Of a stretch of DNA of 24,874 nt, positions 1-8,173 are shown piece by piece (position 1 is the first letter of the stretch; each line of letters starts with the position of its first letter). A program made the translations under genes and the position numbers. The notes under the pieces were generated by a model. It ran no database searches and was not told where the DNA came from. It saw only the letters and a list, made by a program, of their open reading frames with translations. This stretch comes from JBGTIS01 sp041745535 (GTDB lineage: Bacteria; Bacteroidota; Bacteroidia; Cytophagales; Cyclobacteriaceae), in contig JBGTIS010000116.1 of NCBI GenBank assembly GCA_041745535.1, positions 1-24,874 on the forward strand. Direction: 5' to 3'.

Positions 1-462
1 CCGGGCTTTTTCGTAGGAAAGGTTATGATTTATTTTCAGAAAATCATTTTCAGGAAGCTGATAAAAGTTGCCATATGCCACCGATACCTGGCTGTTGTCG
101 CCAGTTTTATACGCTAAGGATAAGCGGGGTGAAAGGTTGAATTTTTGGTTCAAACTGGCATATTCAATGCGACTACCTGCCCGGGCTATCAGTTTAGTCG
201 ATAAATAAAGTTCAGTTTCGGCAAATCCGGCAGCCAAATGATCATCAACTTGGTAAGTGTTTTTTGATGCCTGATCATCAGAAATAAAAGAAAAGTATCC
301 ATTGCCATCGGTAGAGGCTCCATCGTAAGTGTCTTTCAGATATACATTAGCACCTATAATATTTTCGCCCTTTTCGTCGGTAATTTTTCCGTTCAGGTGT
401 GTTTGCGCCGATAAGGAAGCAGAAATTGTTAAAATGTAAAATGCGGTAAATATAGTTTTCAT
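1..462 (-). CDS. TonB-dependent receptor, N-terminal part (runs off the window; internally shortened)
   Basis: The frame opens at ATG 462 and stays open for 154 codons to the window edge. Residues 1-20 form a signal peptide ending SLSAQ. Residues about 22-58 read as the first half of a carboxypeptidase-regulatory-like beta-sandwich (HLNGKITDEKGENIIGANV, then STDGNGYFSF), the domain preceding the plug in Bacteroidota SusC-like or siderophore-type outer-membrane receptors. From residue about 60 the protein changes to text typical of the last third of the barrel (VDDHLAAGFAETELYLSTK, FNLSPRLSLAYKTGD, VSVAYGNFYQLPEND). The second half of the regulatory domain, the whole plug and the early barrel strands are absent, although the frame is intact. 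The family is normally 700-1000 residues. A plugless product is unlikely to be a working transporter, so this is either an in-frame deletion derivative or an assembly collapse. Family assignment is fairly sure; function is doubtful. Confidence 0.72.
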   Translation of the reverse strand, partial: MKTIFTAFYILTISASLSAQTHLNGKITDEKGENIIGANVYLKDTYDGASTDGNGYFSFISDDQASKNTYQVDDHLAAGFAETELYLSTKLIARAGSRIEYASLNQKFNLSPRLSLAYKTGDNSQVSVAYGNFYQLPENDFLKINHNLSYEKAR

Positions 463-622
463 CTTTGCTGGTTTTGTTGTTCACAAAGATTTCACATATT
501 GCTACACTAAAATAATAAGGTTGCCTGAATGGTAGAATTTACCCGATAAATGGTGAAATAGAAAAATGAACCGGAAGGGGATTTTTTGTAAGCGTCAACA
601 GTAAACTAAGTTACTATTAAAA

Positions 623-650
623 AAAAGAGCCTGAATTACCAGGCTCTTTT
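623..650 (-). terminator. Rho-independent terminator after the T9SS esterase gene
   Basis: A perfect 11-bp stem (AAAAGAGCCTG at 623-633 with CAGGCTCTTTT at 640-650) has a 6-nt loop. The A-run at 619-626 becomes the U-tract on the minus strand. It lies 28 bp past the stop of the minus-strand gene at 678. Confidence 0.85.
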
Positions 651-677
651 CAAATTCAATATAGTATGACTAATTGA

Positions 678-2741
678 TTATTGCTTTATCAGTCTTAATG
701 TTTTAGTAGTTCCGTCTTCTTTTTCAACTTTTACGAACCAAACGCCACTTTTCAGGCTCAAAGCCGATAAATCCAAGCTTACGGATTTTTCACCTACGGA
801 AAGCTCTTTGGAGATTTGTTGTGCGATTCTGCCCGAAAGGTCTAAAATAGTGATCGTAACCATACCTTCGGTTTCATTACCTAAATCAAGAGTGAGCTCA
901 TTTTGGAAAGGATTAGGATAAACTGCTATATCAGAAGACTCACGATTTAAAGATTCACCCAAAGTAAGTTCATCTTTGGTAGCCTCAGCATTGCCTTTAT
1001 TCAGTTCACTTGCCGTTAGGGTTCTGTTGCTAGAACTATTAATAACCCTTACTTTGATTCTGTCAGATGATTTTGCGCCATCGTCATCAGTAACGGTAAG
1101 TTCAAATTCGTAATCGGCAGCACGCAAGTCGGTAATCTGTTTTACAGCTCCTTCGTGTAATCCACCAAAGTCAAGCGGACCTGATATTTTTTCCCACACA
1201 TATTTTACAATTTTACCATCACTATCGGAGCTGCCACGGCCATCCAGCGTAATAGAACGGTCAGGCGTATAAATAGTAATATCGTTTCCTGCTTTGGCTA
1301 CAGGGGCGGTATTATTAGGCGTATCGGGTGTGTTATCTGTATTCAATACAGTTACTGATATTTTATCAGTAGCCGTATTGCCCTTATCATCTATTACTGT
1401 TAACTGAAATACATAATCGGCTACGCGCAAATCAGTAACCTGATATACGGCTACTTCGTGCAGTCCACCGAAAGCGATAGGGCCGGAAAGCTTTTCCCAA
1501 ATATATTTTATGATTTTTCCATCGCGACTGGAACTTCCTCTGCCATCTAACGTGAAATTTCGAACATAGATGGTAGCATCCGCTCCTGCTTTAGCCACCA
1601 GGGGTTCACCATTTCCGGAAACAGGATCTTCACCACCATCATCTGTATCAATTACTTTTACAAATATTCTATCCGATGATTTGGCTCCATCATCGTCAAT
1701 AACGGTCAGTTCAAATGTATAGTCACCTGCCCGCAGATCGCTGAGAGTCTGTACGGCTCCCACTCTTACTCCGCCAAAATTTATAGACCCTGAAATTTTC
1801 GTCCATTCGTATTTTGTAATTTTTCCATCTGAATCAGAACTGCTTCTGCCATCCAGGGTTATGGAGCGATTGGCAGTAGTAATATCGTTACCTGCTCTGG
1901 CAATTGGTGCTTTGTTATCGGGGCTGGGCGCCGGTTCAGAGGTAATTACCCCTTTGCGCTGTGCCAGAAACCACTCGAATAAGTTCGGATTTTGCTCAGA
2001 ATGATCCATGGTTAAGGCTAGGGTAGGGGTGTGGCCCAAATCAGGATAGATAGTCATTTTGGGCTTAGGATTCGGGCTGGGGCTACAATTATTAAGCGCA
2101 CTAATGGCATCTTTGGTTTTATTAACCGAGATAGTAGGATCTTTAGCACCGTGAAATGCCCATACGGACAAATGGCTATCAGCAATATGACATACCTGTT
2201 TGGTACTGGCCCAACCAGCTATTGGTGCTATAGAGGCCAATTTATTAGGCTTGTTTTCATCACTGTAAGAATAGGCCCAGGTACCACCGGCACCCAAGCT
2301 AAATCCGGTTAGGTTTATCCGGTTAGGGTCAGCTCTGTATTTCTTTTTAACATACTCGATGGTATTATCTACAACTTTACTGTCCCAGTTACCATATGAG
2401 GAAGGCAACTGGGGGGTAATCACAATAAAACACTCGTTTTTACTATTAGAGGTAAAACACATATTTCCCCTTTTCTCAATCATCCTGGGAAGCCCGCTAT
2501 TTCTCAGCTTGCTAAGGTCATTGCCACGCTCGCCTACTCCATGAAGGAAAATTATTACCGGGTAAGTTTTACTACTGCTGTTATAATCATCAGGAAGATA
2601 TTCCAGATATCCTATGCCCTTATCGGTATATCGGTCCTTTAGTACCTGAGCTAACAGCTGATAACTTAATAATGAGGTGAAGATCAATAAAAAAACAAGT
2701 TTTTTACCTGTGCTTTTAATAAACTGGTTAAAGTGCATCAT
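678..2741 (-). CDS. Secreted esterase/peptidase-like alpha/beta hydrolase with three PKD-like domains and T9SS sorting domain
   Basis: This 687-residue multidomain exported protein starts with a signal peptide (about 1-31: KKLVFLLIFTSLLSYQLLAQ). The alpha/beta hydrolase domain (about 38-262) belongs to the LpqC/dienelactone hydrolase-like predicted esterases. It has the oxyanion-region HGVGERG at 67-73, nucleophile elbow GFSLG with Ser148, and likely acid Asp201 (HGAKDP) and base His237 (DLGHT). Three homologous PKD/REJ-type beta-sandwich repeats follow (about 278-368, 379-468, 479-570), each with an L-DGR-SS and a DGKI-KY-W motif. Residues about 604-687 form a type IX sorting domain (VYPNPFQNELTL ... 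GVWFVKVEKEDG ... LRLIKQ). The protein is inferred to leave the cell through T9SS and act on ester bonds, perhaps of polysaccharides, with the PKD domains as spacers or binders. ATG 2741 is followed directly by a second ATG at 2738; either could be the start. The gene stands alone and has its own terminator. Confidence 0.88.
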   Translation of the reverse strand: MMHFNQFIKSTGKKLVFLLIFTSLLSYQLLAQVLKDRYTDKGIGYLEYLPDDYNSSSKTYPVIIFLHGVGERGNDLSKLRNSGLPRMIEKRGNMCFTSNSKNECFIVITPQLPSSYGNWDSKVVDNTIEYVKKKYRADPNRINLTGFSLGAGGTWAYSYSDENKPNKLASIAPIAGWASTKQVCHIADSHLSVWAFHGAKDPTISVNKTKDAISALNNCSPSPNPKPKMTIYPDLGHTPTLALTMDHSEQNPNLFEWFLAQRKGVITSEPAPSPDNKAPIARAGNDITTANRSITLDGRSSSDSDGKITKYEWTKISGSINFGGVRVGAVQTLSDLRAGDYTFELTVIDDDGAKSSDRIFVKVIDTDDGGEDPVSGNGEPLVAKAGADATIYVRNFTLDGRGSSSRDGKIIKYIWEKLSGPIAFGGLHEVAVYQVTDLRVADYVFQLTVIDDKGNTATDKISVTVLNTDNTPDTPNNTAPVAKAGNDITIYTPDRSITLDGRGSSDSDGKIVKYVWEKISGPLDFGGLHEGAVKQITDLRAADYEFELTVTDDDGAKSSDRIKVRVINSSSNRTLTASELNKGNAEATKDELTLGESLNRESSDIAVYPNPFQNELTLDLGNETEGMVTITILDLSGRIAQQISKELSVGEKSVSLDLSALSLKSGVWFVKVEKEDGTTKTLRLIKQ

Positions 2742-3636
2742 AACAATTGGTGGATTTAATTATATATTTTTATAAGTGTCGCAGGCATGACCATTAATTT
2801 TTATCGCTGAATGGTATATTACGCTGGTATTTATAAAGTGCCTGATAGCAAATGCGAAAGACCAATGTGGTTAGTAATTGGTCCGCGGTAATGATTGGGT
2901 AGTTGGTGGTGGTGAATAATGCTGCTTAGAATTATTCCAGAAACTGGGGATAATAGTAAATGTATACATGATTGATATTATGAGTTAAACCAGCAATAGT
3001 GGTAGCAACCGTTATGCCATTAGTACACAAATTTCATTTTTAGGCTAAAAATGAAATATAATTATTATCCCTTTATCAAAAAGAGAAGATATTGTAAAAA
3101 AATTATATCAAAATGTGAAATTAAGTTATAAAGTTTGCAAGAAAATGGGTATAAATTTAAGTTAAACTGTATTTTATGAACACTTTTTTTATAGAATTAC
3201 CTATTATTATTTTTAAAAATTATCGCGTTTTTACAATTTAATTTACCACAAAAAAACATAATTATTTTGAACTTTTTTTATAATGTTTTAGAAACAGATT
3301 TAGCTAAACTCCGCAATAAATTCGTGTTTAAACCATATTAAAATAGTATTAAAACGAGTTCTGATAAGTTACATTTACAGATGCTTTTTTTCAGAAAGGA
3401 AACCATAGTTAAAAGGTAAGAGCAAAAAAATTATATCCATTTCTGAGAATTTCTCTATAGAAAAACATCTGTATATTGTCAGACTCATTCAAGAGTATCC
3501 ACTGGCTCAATGCCAAAAACTCTCTTTACGGATATGCGTTAGTGCAATTAGCTCATATAGTAGAACCGGCTTTTTCGAAAAAGATATTTATTGTTTTTCA
3601 TAAATTTCAGTCTGAAATAACTTAAGTACTTAGTTA
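2742..3636. other. AT-rich intergenic spacer (about 895 bp) between divergent genes
   Basis: I see no convincing gene in this spacer. It separates the T9SS esterase (minus) from the lipoprotein gene (plus). Long stretches between about 3040 and 3350 are almost purely A/T. The only clear structured element is the perfect inverted repeat at 3031-3057, listed separately. I found no full TTTG-N19-TAnnTTTG promoter here, so the promoters of the flanking genes remain unidentified. Confidence 0.6.
3031..3057. repeat. Perfect 12-bp inverted repeat (hairpin) in spacer
   Basis: ATTTCATTTTTA (3031-3042) pairs perfectly with TAAAAATGAAAT (3046-3057) around a 3-nt GGC loop. It lacks the GC-rich stem and U-tract of a terminator and lies far from both flanking genes, so it may be a protein-binding site or part of a transcript. 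The role is unknown. Confidence 0.6.
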
Positions 3637-4269
3637 ATGAATCAAATTACTTTTACTTCCTATTTTAAATTTTCATTTTGCTATTTGATAATGGGTTGTT
3701 CATGTATTTTTTTTTACGGTTGTGAGCCATTAAATCTGAATACCGATGAACTTACCGATGAAAAGCCATACTTCGATTTGGCCGGATTTATAGAACAACA
3801 GATTCTTATTCTGGATTCAATTGATACTGAAGCACAGGTTGAGGCAGTTGTAAATCAGGAAACGGAAAATAAAATAATAGAAGGTGACAGCACATTTTGG
3901 GCAGAAGCTTTGGGTTTTTTAAAGGAATCGGATATTAATGTGCCAAATTTAAGAGGCAGGTATCAGGTTTCTGATAGCCTTGCGCCGGATGGCAGTAAAA
4001 TCACTTCGTATCAGGCTAGCCAAAAAGGTCTGAATATAGTTTATTTGAATGTGAAGTATGGTAAGGATTCGGAAAATGTGCGGCAAATTGAAACTTTTTT
4101 TCAGGATAGAAATCTGTTATATTCTACTGAAAGGAAAATTAAAGTACTGTTTAGTAATCTGGAAAATGAACCCAGACTGGCACAGTACGAGGTAAAAGGT
4201 ACCCAGAAAATGATATTAAAAGATAGTATTACCTATCAGGATAGGATCACGGTTTTGTATAAAAACTGA
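3637..4269 (+). CDS. Putative lipoprotein of unknown function
   Basis: This 210-residue protein is not recognised. The N-terminus is a hydrophobic signal segment with two possible lipobox cysteines: Cys29 (FFYGC, followed by acidic E30) or Cys21 (LIMGC). The mature part is acidic and rich in Asp, Glu and Gln, with no further membrane segment. It contains an alternating hydrophobic/charged pattern suggesting a mixed alpha/beta soluble domain (for example GLNIVYLNVKYG and RKIKVLFSNLENE). It is probably anchored in the outer or inner membrane and faces the periplasm or the surface. The ATG at 3637 is the only sensible start giving a signal peptide. It converges with the Wzc-like gene, whose stop lies 11 bp away, and I see no terminator hairpin between them. 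Its proximity to the polysaccharide genes does not prove a shared function. Confidence 0.8.
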   Translation: MNQITFTSYFKFSFCYLIMGCSCIFFYGCEPLNLNTDELTDEKPYFDLAGFIEQQILILDSIDTEAQVEAVVNQETENKIIEGDSTFWAEALGFLKESDINVPNLRGRYQVSDSLAPDGSKITSYQASQKGLNIVYLNVKYGKDSENVRQIETFFQDRNLLYSTERKIKVLFSNLENEPRLAQYEVKGTQKMILKDSITYQDRITVLYKN

Positions 4270-4280
4270 GGAAAAGAAGA

Positions 4281-6674
4281 TTAGGAATCGCGACCGAAGA
4301 ATTGTTTAACTTTATCGGAAAAACTGTAGGTTTCCTCAATGCTTTCTTCATAATAGCCAAAACCATATTTTCCATATCCATAGCCTCTGTCTAAAGACGT
4401 ATTCACGGCATTCAGGATAACCGAGATGCTTTTAAATTTTTTGGTGAATAAAATTTTATTCAGCGTTTTTACGAATAATTTTTTTGAATATTCTGAACGC
4501 ATCACATAAATCGGTAAATCAGCTTTTTCCATCACCAACATGCCATCGGTTACCAAACCAATGGGTGGGGTGTCGATAATAATGACATCATACTTTTCTT
4601 TTAGCTGCGCCAACAGTTCATCAAATTTTTCGCTGATAATGAGCTCTGATGGATTAGGTGGAATGGGGCCAGCCGGAATAAAATCCAGTCCGTCTACTTC
4701 TGTATCAATAATACATTCTTCTAAATCATATTCACCAATCAGAATAGTGCTTACACCTCTCACCGAATTTTCCTGTGAAAATACATGATGTACCTTTGGC
4801 TTTCGCAGGTCTACATCCAGGATTACCACTTTCTGATTGGAAAGTGCCATTACATTGCCCAGGTTGGTAGCAATAAAAGTTTTTCCTTCCGAACCAATAG
4901 TTGAAGTTACCGAAATAATTTTTTTGTCTTTTTTAGCACCCATAAACTGCATACTGGTTCTTACAGATCGGAACGATTCGCTTATGGAGGATTTGGGCGA
5001 TTGGTTCACCACTAATTTTACATCATTGCCCTTTCCATTCCGGTAAAATGGAATGGTGCCCAGCACAGGTACTGAAGTGTATCTTTCTAATTCCTGCTGG
5101 CTACTGATTTTATTGTTGAGCAGGTAGCCGATAGCGACAAATACAAAGCTTAATACAAAGCCAATTGCCGCACCTATGCCATGCACCGTAAAATTGGCAG
5201 GAGCGATGGGTTGAAGCGGAAAGTTGGCAGGAGCCAGTACTACAAAATCGGTAACAGTACCTGCCTTGGCAATTTCAAGCTCATTTTTTTTCTGCATTAA
5301 TGATAAAAATACATTTTCATACAGCGAATAATATCTTTCGTTTTCGCTAAATTCAGTACTTTTAGAGGGTAATTGTACAAAGGTTACCTCAATTTCTTTC
5401 TTTTCCTTCTCTAATTCTTTACTCTGTAACTGTAGTTTTTTCTCATATTTTTCTAGCAGGCTTAAAATATTATTTTTCAGATCCTGAATCCGCTGATTTT
5501 TTATTTTCGATGCGAAAGCATCTGCTTTATATGACAAAGACAGTCTTTTCCTTTGTTCAATATGGTTATTCAATTCACTGATATAGCCTTTTATTTCCTG
5601 GGGGAATTCCAATATCAAACTCGGTTCGTCAAACATAACCGAATCCTCATTCATAATTTGCTGATTAATATTTTTTAAGGCAGACAGCCTTGTTTGAATT
5701 TCAAAATTTTTCTTATCCACTTCACTCATCATGGTGATGGTTTTTCCAATTTCTGATTCCAGGTCAGTCGTCTTGTTATTGATGGTGAAATTCTCAAAGT
5801 AATTTTCGTACTTTTCAAGTCGCTGCTCTGTTAAACTCAATTGCTTGTTAAGAAAGGCGATTTGCTGTTCGGTGGCCTGATTCTTCTTTTCCTGCGTATA
5901 ATTCAGATATACTGAATCAATTGCCATTACCATATCTTTTACTTTCTTCTGGTCGTGCCCCTTAAAACTTACCCTAATGGTATTGGCATTAAAATTTACA
6001 GGTTCAGCTTCCATATTCTGTTGCAGATAGGAGATCAGAGAAAGCGTACTGTTAATGGTAAAGTAGTATTTGGTATTGTTCAGTTCACTGTTATAAAAAT
6101 CGGTTAGGTAAACAATAAAATCATAATTTTGAGTTTGTATTTTATCTCCAAACCGGTAAGCACGCGAAAACAAGGTGCCATTGTCCTGATAGCTCATCAC
6201 GAACTGCTCGCTGTTTAAAATTTCTATGTCTATAGGATAATCATAAAATCTCTCGTTATAAATTTTATGTTCTATGCGGAATGGGGAATTCTTATATCGC
6301 TCCTGATCGAGTACACGGCCATAAGCATGATAGCTTACGTCAATATCCATCGCGTTCACCACTTTATTAAAAAATAAATTAGAACGCAATAATTCAATTT
6401 CGCCTGAAAGATTATTCAGGTTCTGACTACCACCCATACCCAGGCCTAAAATGCTGGCTTCACTTTTTATGTCGAGCTTAATTATCGAATTTGACTGATA
6501 AACAGGTTTGGTATAGCGTAGGTACAGATAAGCCCCTATATTAGCCAAAACCATAATAATCAGTATCCAGGGCAGGTTTTTTCTGATTACCAGTAAAAGC
6601 TTATTAAAATCAATGTTATCAAGCAGGTTTTTATCCTCTTGTTTTTCGTCAATGTAGTAATCTTCTGCTGCCAT
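4281..6674 (-). CDS. Wzc-like polysaccharide co-polymerase / bacterial tyrosine kinase
   Basis: This 797-residue inner-membrane protein has full Wzc architecture. A cytoplasmic N-terminus precedes TM1 (about 35-53), a Wzz-type periplasmic domain, a long coiled coil (about 275-480, many E/K/Q heptads) and TM2 (about 497-519). The cytoplasmic BY-kinase domain follows. It carries Walker A STIGSEGKT (591-599), Walker A' ILDVDLRKP (about 618-626), Walker B VIIID (about 697-701), and a C-terminal tyrosine cluster (GYGYGKYGFGYYEE, about 174-187 residues after Walker A starts) for autophosphorylation. Family knowledge: oligomer assembly and cycling of phosphorylation control polymerisation and export of capsule or exopolysaccharide through the Wza channel. 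It lies 5 bp downstream of the Wza-like gene and is last in the minus-strand unit. Length is slightly above E. coli Wzc (about 720). No sign of damage. Confidence 0.95.
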   Translation of the reverse strand: MAAEDYYIDEKQEDKNLLDNIDFNKLLLVIRKNLPWILIIMVLANIGAYLYLRYTKPVYQSNSIIKLDIKSEASILGLGMGGSQNLNNLSGEIELLRSNLFFNKVVNAMDIDVSYHAYGRVLDQERYKNSPFRIEHKIYNERFYDYPIDIEILNSEQFVMSYQDNGTLFSRAYRFGDKIQTQNYDFIVYLTDFYNSELNNTKYYFTINSTLSLISYLQQNMEAEPVNFNANTIRVSFKGHDQKKVKDMVMAIDSVYLNYTQEKKNQATEQQIAFLNKQLSLTEQRLEKYENYFENFTINNKTTDLESEIGKTITMMSEVDKKNFEIQTRLSALKNINQQIMNEDSVMFDEPSLILEFPQEIKGYISELNNHIEQRKRLSLSYKADAFASKIKNQRIQDLKNNILSLLEKYEKKLQLQSKELEKEKKEIEVTFVQLPSKSTEFSENERYYSLYENVFLSLMQKKNELEIAKAGTVTDFVVLAPANFPLQPIAPANFTVHGIGAAIGFVLSFVFVAIGYLLNNKISSQQELERYTSVPVLGTIPFYRNGKGNDVKLVVNQSPKSSISESFRSVRTSMQFMGAKKDKKIISVTSTIGSEGKTFIATNLGNVMALSNQKVVILDVDLRKPKVHHVFSQENSVRGVSTILIGEYDLEECIIDTEVDGLDFIPAGPIPPNPSELIISEKFDELLAQLKEKYDVIIIDTPPIGLVTDGMLVMEKADLPIYVMRSEYSKKLFVKTLNKILFTKKFKSISVILNAVNTSLDRGYGYGKYGFGYYEESIEETYSFSDKVKQFFGRDS

Positions 6675-6679
6675 ATTAT

Positions 6680-7474
6680 CTAAAGGGTTCGTAATAATAC
6701 AAACAGTGTAATTACACTGGTTACCAAGCTAAAAACCGGCGTAACATCGCGTATGATTTCGCTAGGTATGCGCTGTAACGGTTCTATATAAATAATATCG
6801 TTTGGCTGTACTTTAAGTGAGGCTTGTCGCATACCCTGAATGGTAGACAGGTTGATAATTCTGACTTCCGGATTTTTCAGGTCACCTCTAATCAGTCTTA
6901 TTTTATGAACTTTTGCCTGGGTTGAGACCCCACCGGCCAGGGCTATAACTTCAATCAAAGAAACATTTTCATCCTGCAGGGGTATTACTTGTCCGCCTGG
7001 TTCTCCCAGAACAACAACTCGTTTATTCACATATCTGGTGATGACATACACATCGTTATAATAGGTTTCTAACCGCTTTGCCAACAAGCTATCTGCCTGA
7101 TTCAGTGTTAATCCTGCTATTTGCACTTCGCCTATTACCGGTAGCTTTGTGCTGCCATTTGCCTGAACCAGATATTTAGGATTGAGTTTATTGGTATTGT
7201 TCTGAGCATTCTGGTTTCCGGAACCATAACTTCTGATAATTTCATTGTTAGGGTCAATAATTATTTCACCTTTATTGGTGTACACCTCTATTTCCAGGTA
7301 ATCATTTCGCTGAATTACATAGTTGCTTTCCGCATCAGCAAGGGCGTTACTGAAGTTTTCGGGTATAACTTCGGTATCTGTTCTGAACAGAATACGTTGC
7401 CGGTATACATTACAGGAGCTTAGTGAACCAAAAACAACAAAAAGGGTAAAAGCTATAAAAATTATTTTATTCAT
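6680..7474 (-). CDS. Wza-like polysaccharide export outer-membrane lipoprotein
   Basis: The protein has 264 residues. The signal peptide ends in a lipobox (GSLSSC, Cys21). A Poly_export domain follows (about 50-147, with VIQRNDYLEIEVY and LPVIGEVQIAGLT), then an SLBB domain (about 151-233; VVVLGEPGG ... IEVIALAGGV ... PNDIIYIEP). A hydrophobic segment at the extreme C-terminus (about 246-263, VFSLVTSVITLFVLLRTL) would form the outer-membrane helical barrel of an octameric Wza channel or an anchor. It is shorter than E. coli Wza (about 380) because only one clear SLBB domain is present, as is common in Bacteroidota. It exports the polymer assembled under control of the Wzc-like protein encoded 5 bp downstream; the two are almost certainly co-transcribed. 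The start at ATG 7474 gives the complete signal peptide. Confidence 0.94.
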   Translation of the reverse strand: MNKIIFIAFTLFVVFGSLSSCNVYRQRILFRTDTEVIPENFSNALADAESNYVIQRNDYLEIEVYTNKGEIIIDPNNEIIRSYGSGNQNAQNNTNKLNPKYLVQANGSTKLPVIGEVQIAGLTLNQADSLLAKRLETYYNDVYVITRYVNKRVVVLGEPGGQVIPLQDENVSLIEVIALAGGVSTQAKVHKIRLIRGDLKNPEVRIINLSTIQGMRQASLKVQPNDIIYIEPLQRIPSEIIRDVTPVFSLVTSVITLFVLLRTL

Positions 7475-7541
7475 TCCCTAAAAAATGGCAGCCAATTAAG
7501 TTTAAAAAATAAAAAAAATTCCTAAAAAAGATAGCCTTCTG

Positions 7542-8102
7542 CTAGGCGATCAGTTCTGTTTCAATTTCGTTGAAAGAGGGCAATGACCGGTCTTTTTCTG
7601 AAACTATAGGATTTTTAATATTATACTTTTCGCATTCCCAGTCAATATTCAGGGTTTGGTCATCCCAAACAATGCCTGATTCTGAGGATTTATTATAAAG
7701 TTTTGTGCATTTGTAAACGAAAAGGCTATCTTCAATAGCCATTAATCCATGCGCGAATCCAGCAGGTACAAATAGCGTTTTATAATTTTCACTATCTAAT
7801 ATGAATTTAGCGTGCTCACCAAAAGTGGGTGAATCGGAGCGTAAATCAACAACTACATCCAACACTTTGCCTTTAATTACCATCACTAATTTGCCTTGCT
7901 GGTGCGGAATTCTTTGAAAATGCAGTCCTCTTATTACTCCTTTATTAGAAAAAGAAAAGTTATCTTGCAAAAAATGGTGTTCAATACCAGAGAGCTTAAA
8001 TCGTTCCTGCTGGTAAGATTCCACAAAATGTCCCCGATTGTCATTATAAATATTGGGTAGTATTTCAAGTAAGCCTTCCAGCGGTGTTTGCTGAACTTTC
8101 AT
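7542..8102 (-). CDS. rfbC: dTDP-4-dehydrorhamnose 3,5-epimerase
   Basis: At 186 residues this is the usual RmlC/RfbC length. The enzyme epimerises C3 and C5 of dTDP-4-dehydro-6-deoxy-D-glucose, the third step to dTDP-L-rhamnose. The cupin fold is clear: VIRGLHFQ (56-63) with catalytic His61, Lys71 after HQQG, VLDVVVDLR, the GFAHG loop at 115-119, and Tyr130 as the likely acid. The C-terminal WDD (146-148) is also typical. Genes for the other dTDP-rhamnose steps (rfbA, rfbB, rfbD) are not in this window. It lies between the glycosyltransferase gene (71 bp upstream) and the Wza-like gene (67 bp downstream), suggesting a rhamnose-type sugar in the exported polymer. A lone TATATTTG (minus strand of 8145-8152) resembles a -7 box in the upstream gap but lacks a good -33 partner. 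Confidence 0.96.
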   Translation of the reverse strand: MKVQQTPLEGLLEILPNIYNDNRGHFVESYQQERFKLSGIEHHFLQDNFSFSNKGVIRGLHFQRIPHQQGKLVMVIKGKVLDVVVDLRSDSPTFGEHAKFILDSENYKTLFVPAGFAHGLMAIEDSLFVYKCTKLYNKSSESGIVWDDQTLNIDWECEKYNIKNPIVSEKDRSLPSFNEIETELIA

Positions 8103-8173
8103 ATTTTTTATTTCGGTGGTTTTACGTTCAATAGTTCTGTGCGAACAAATATAAAGAAATTTAAGCAGTGCTG

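Noticed and set aside
2031..2544. Plus-strand frames inside the T9SS esterase gene
   Set aside because: Antisense to the well-supported hydrolase domain; compositions are typical of reverse-strand shadows.
3051..3131. 26-codon ORF in the 895-bp spacer, starting inside the hairpin
   Set aside because: Extremely A/T-biased, Lys/Tyr-rich peptide with no start context or neighbours; expected by chance.
8145..8152. TATATTTG before rfbC as a separate promoter
   Set aside because: It fits the -7 box but 19 nt further upstream there is no TTTG-like -33 element, so it is mentioned only as a weak sign.
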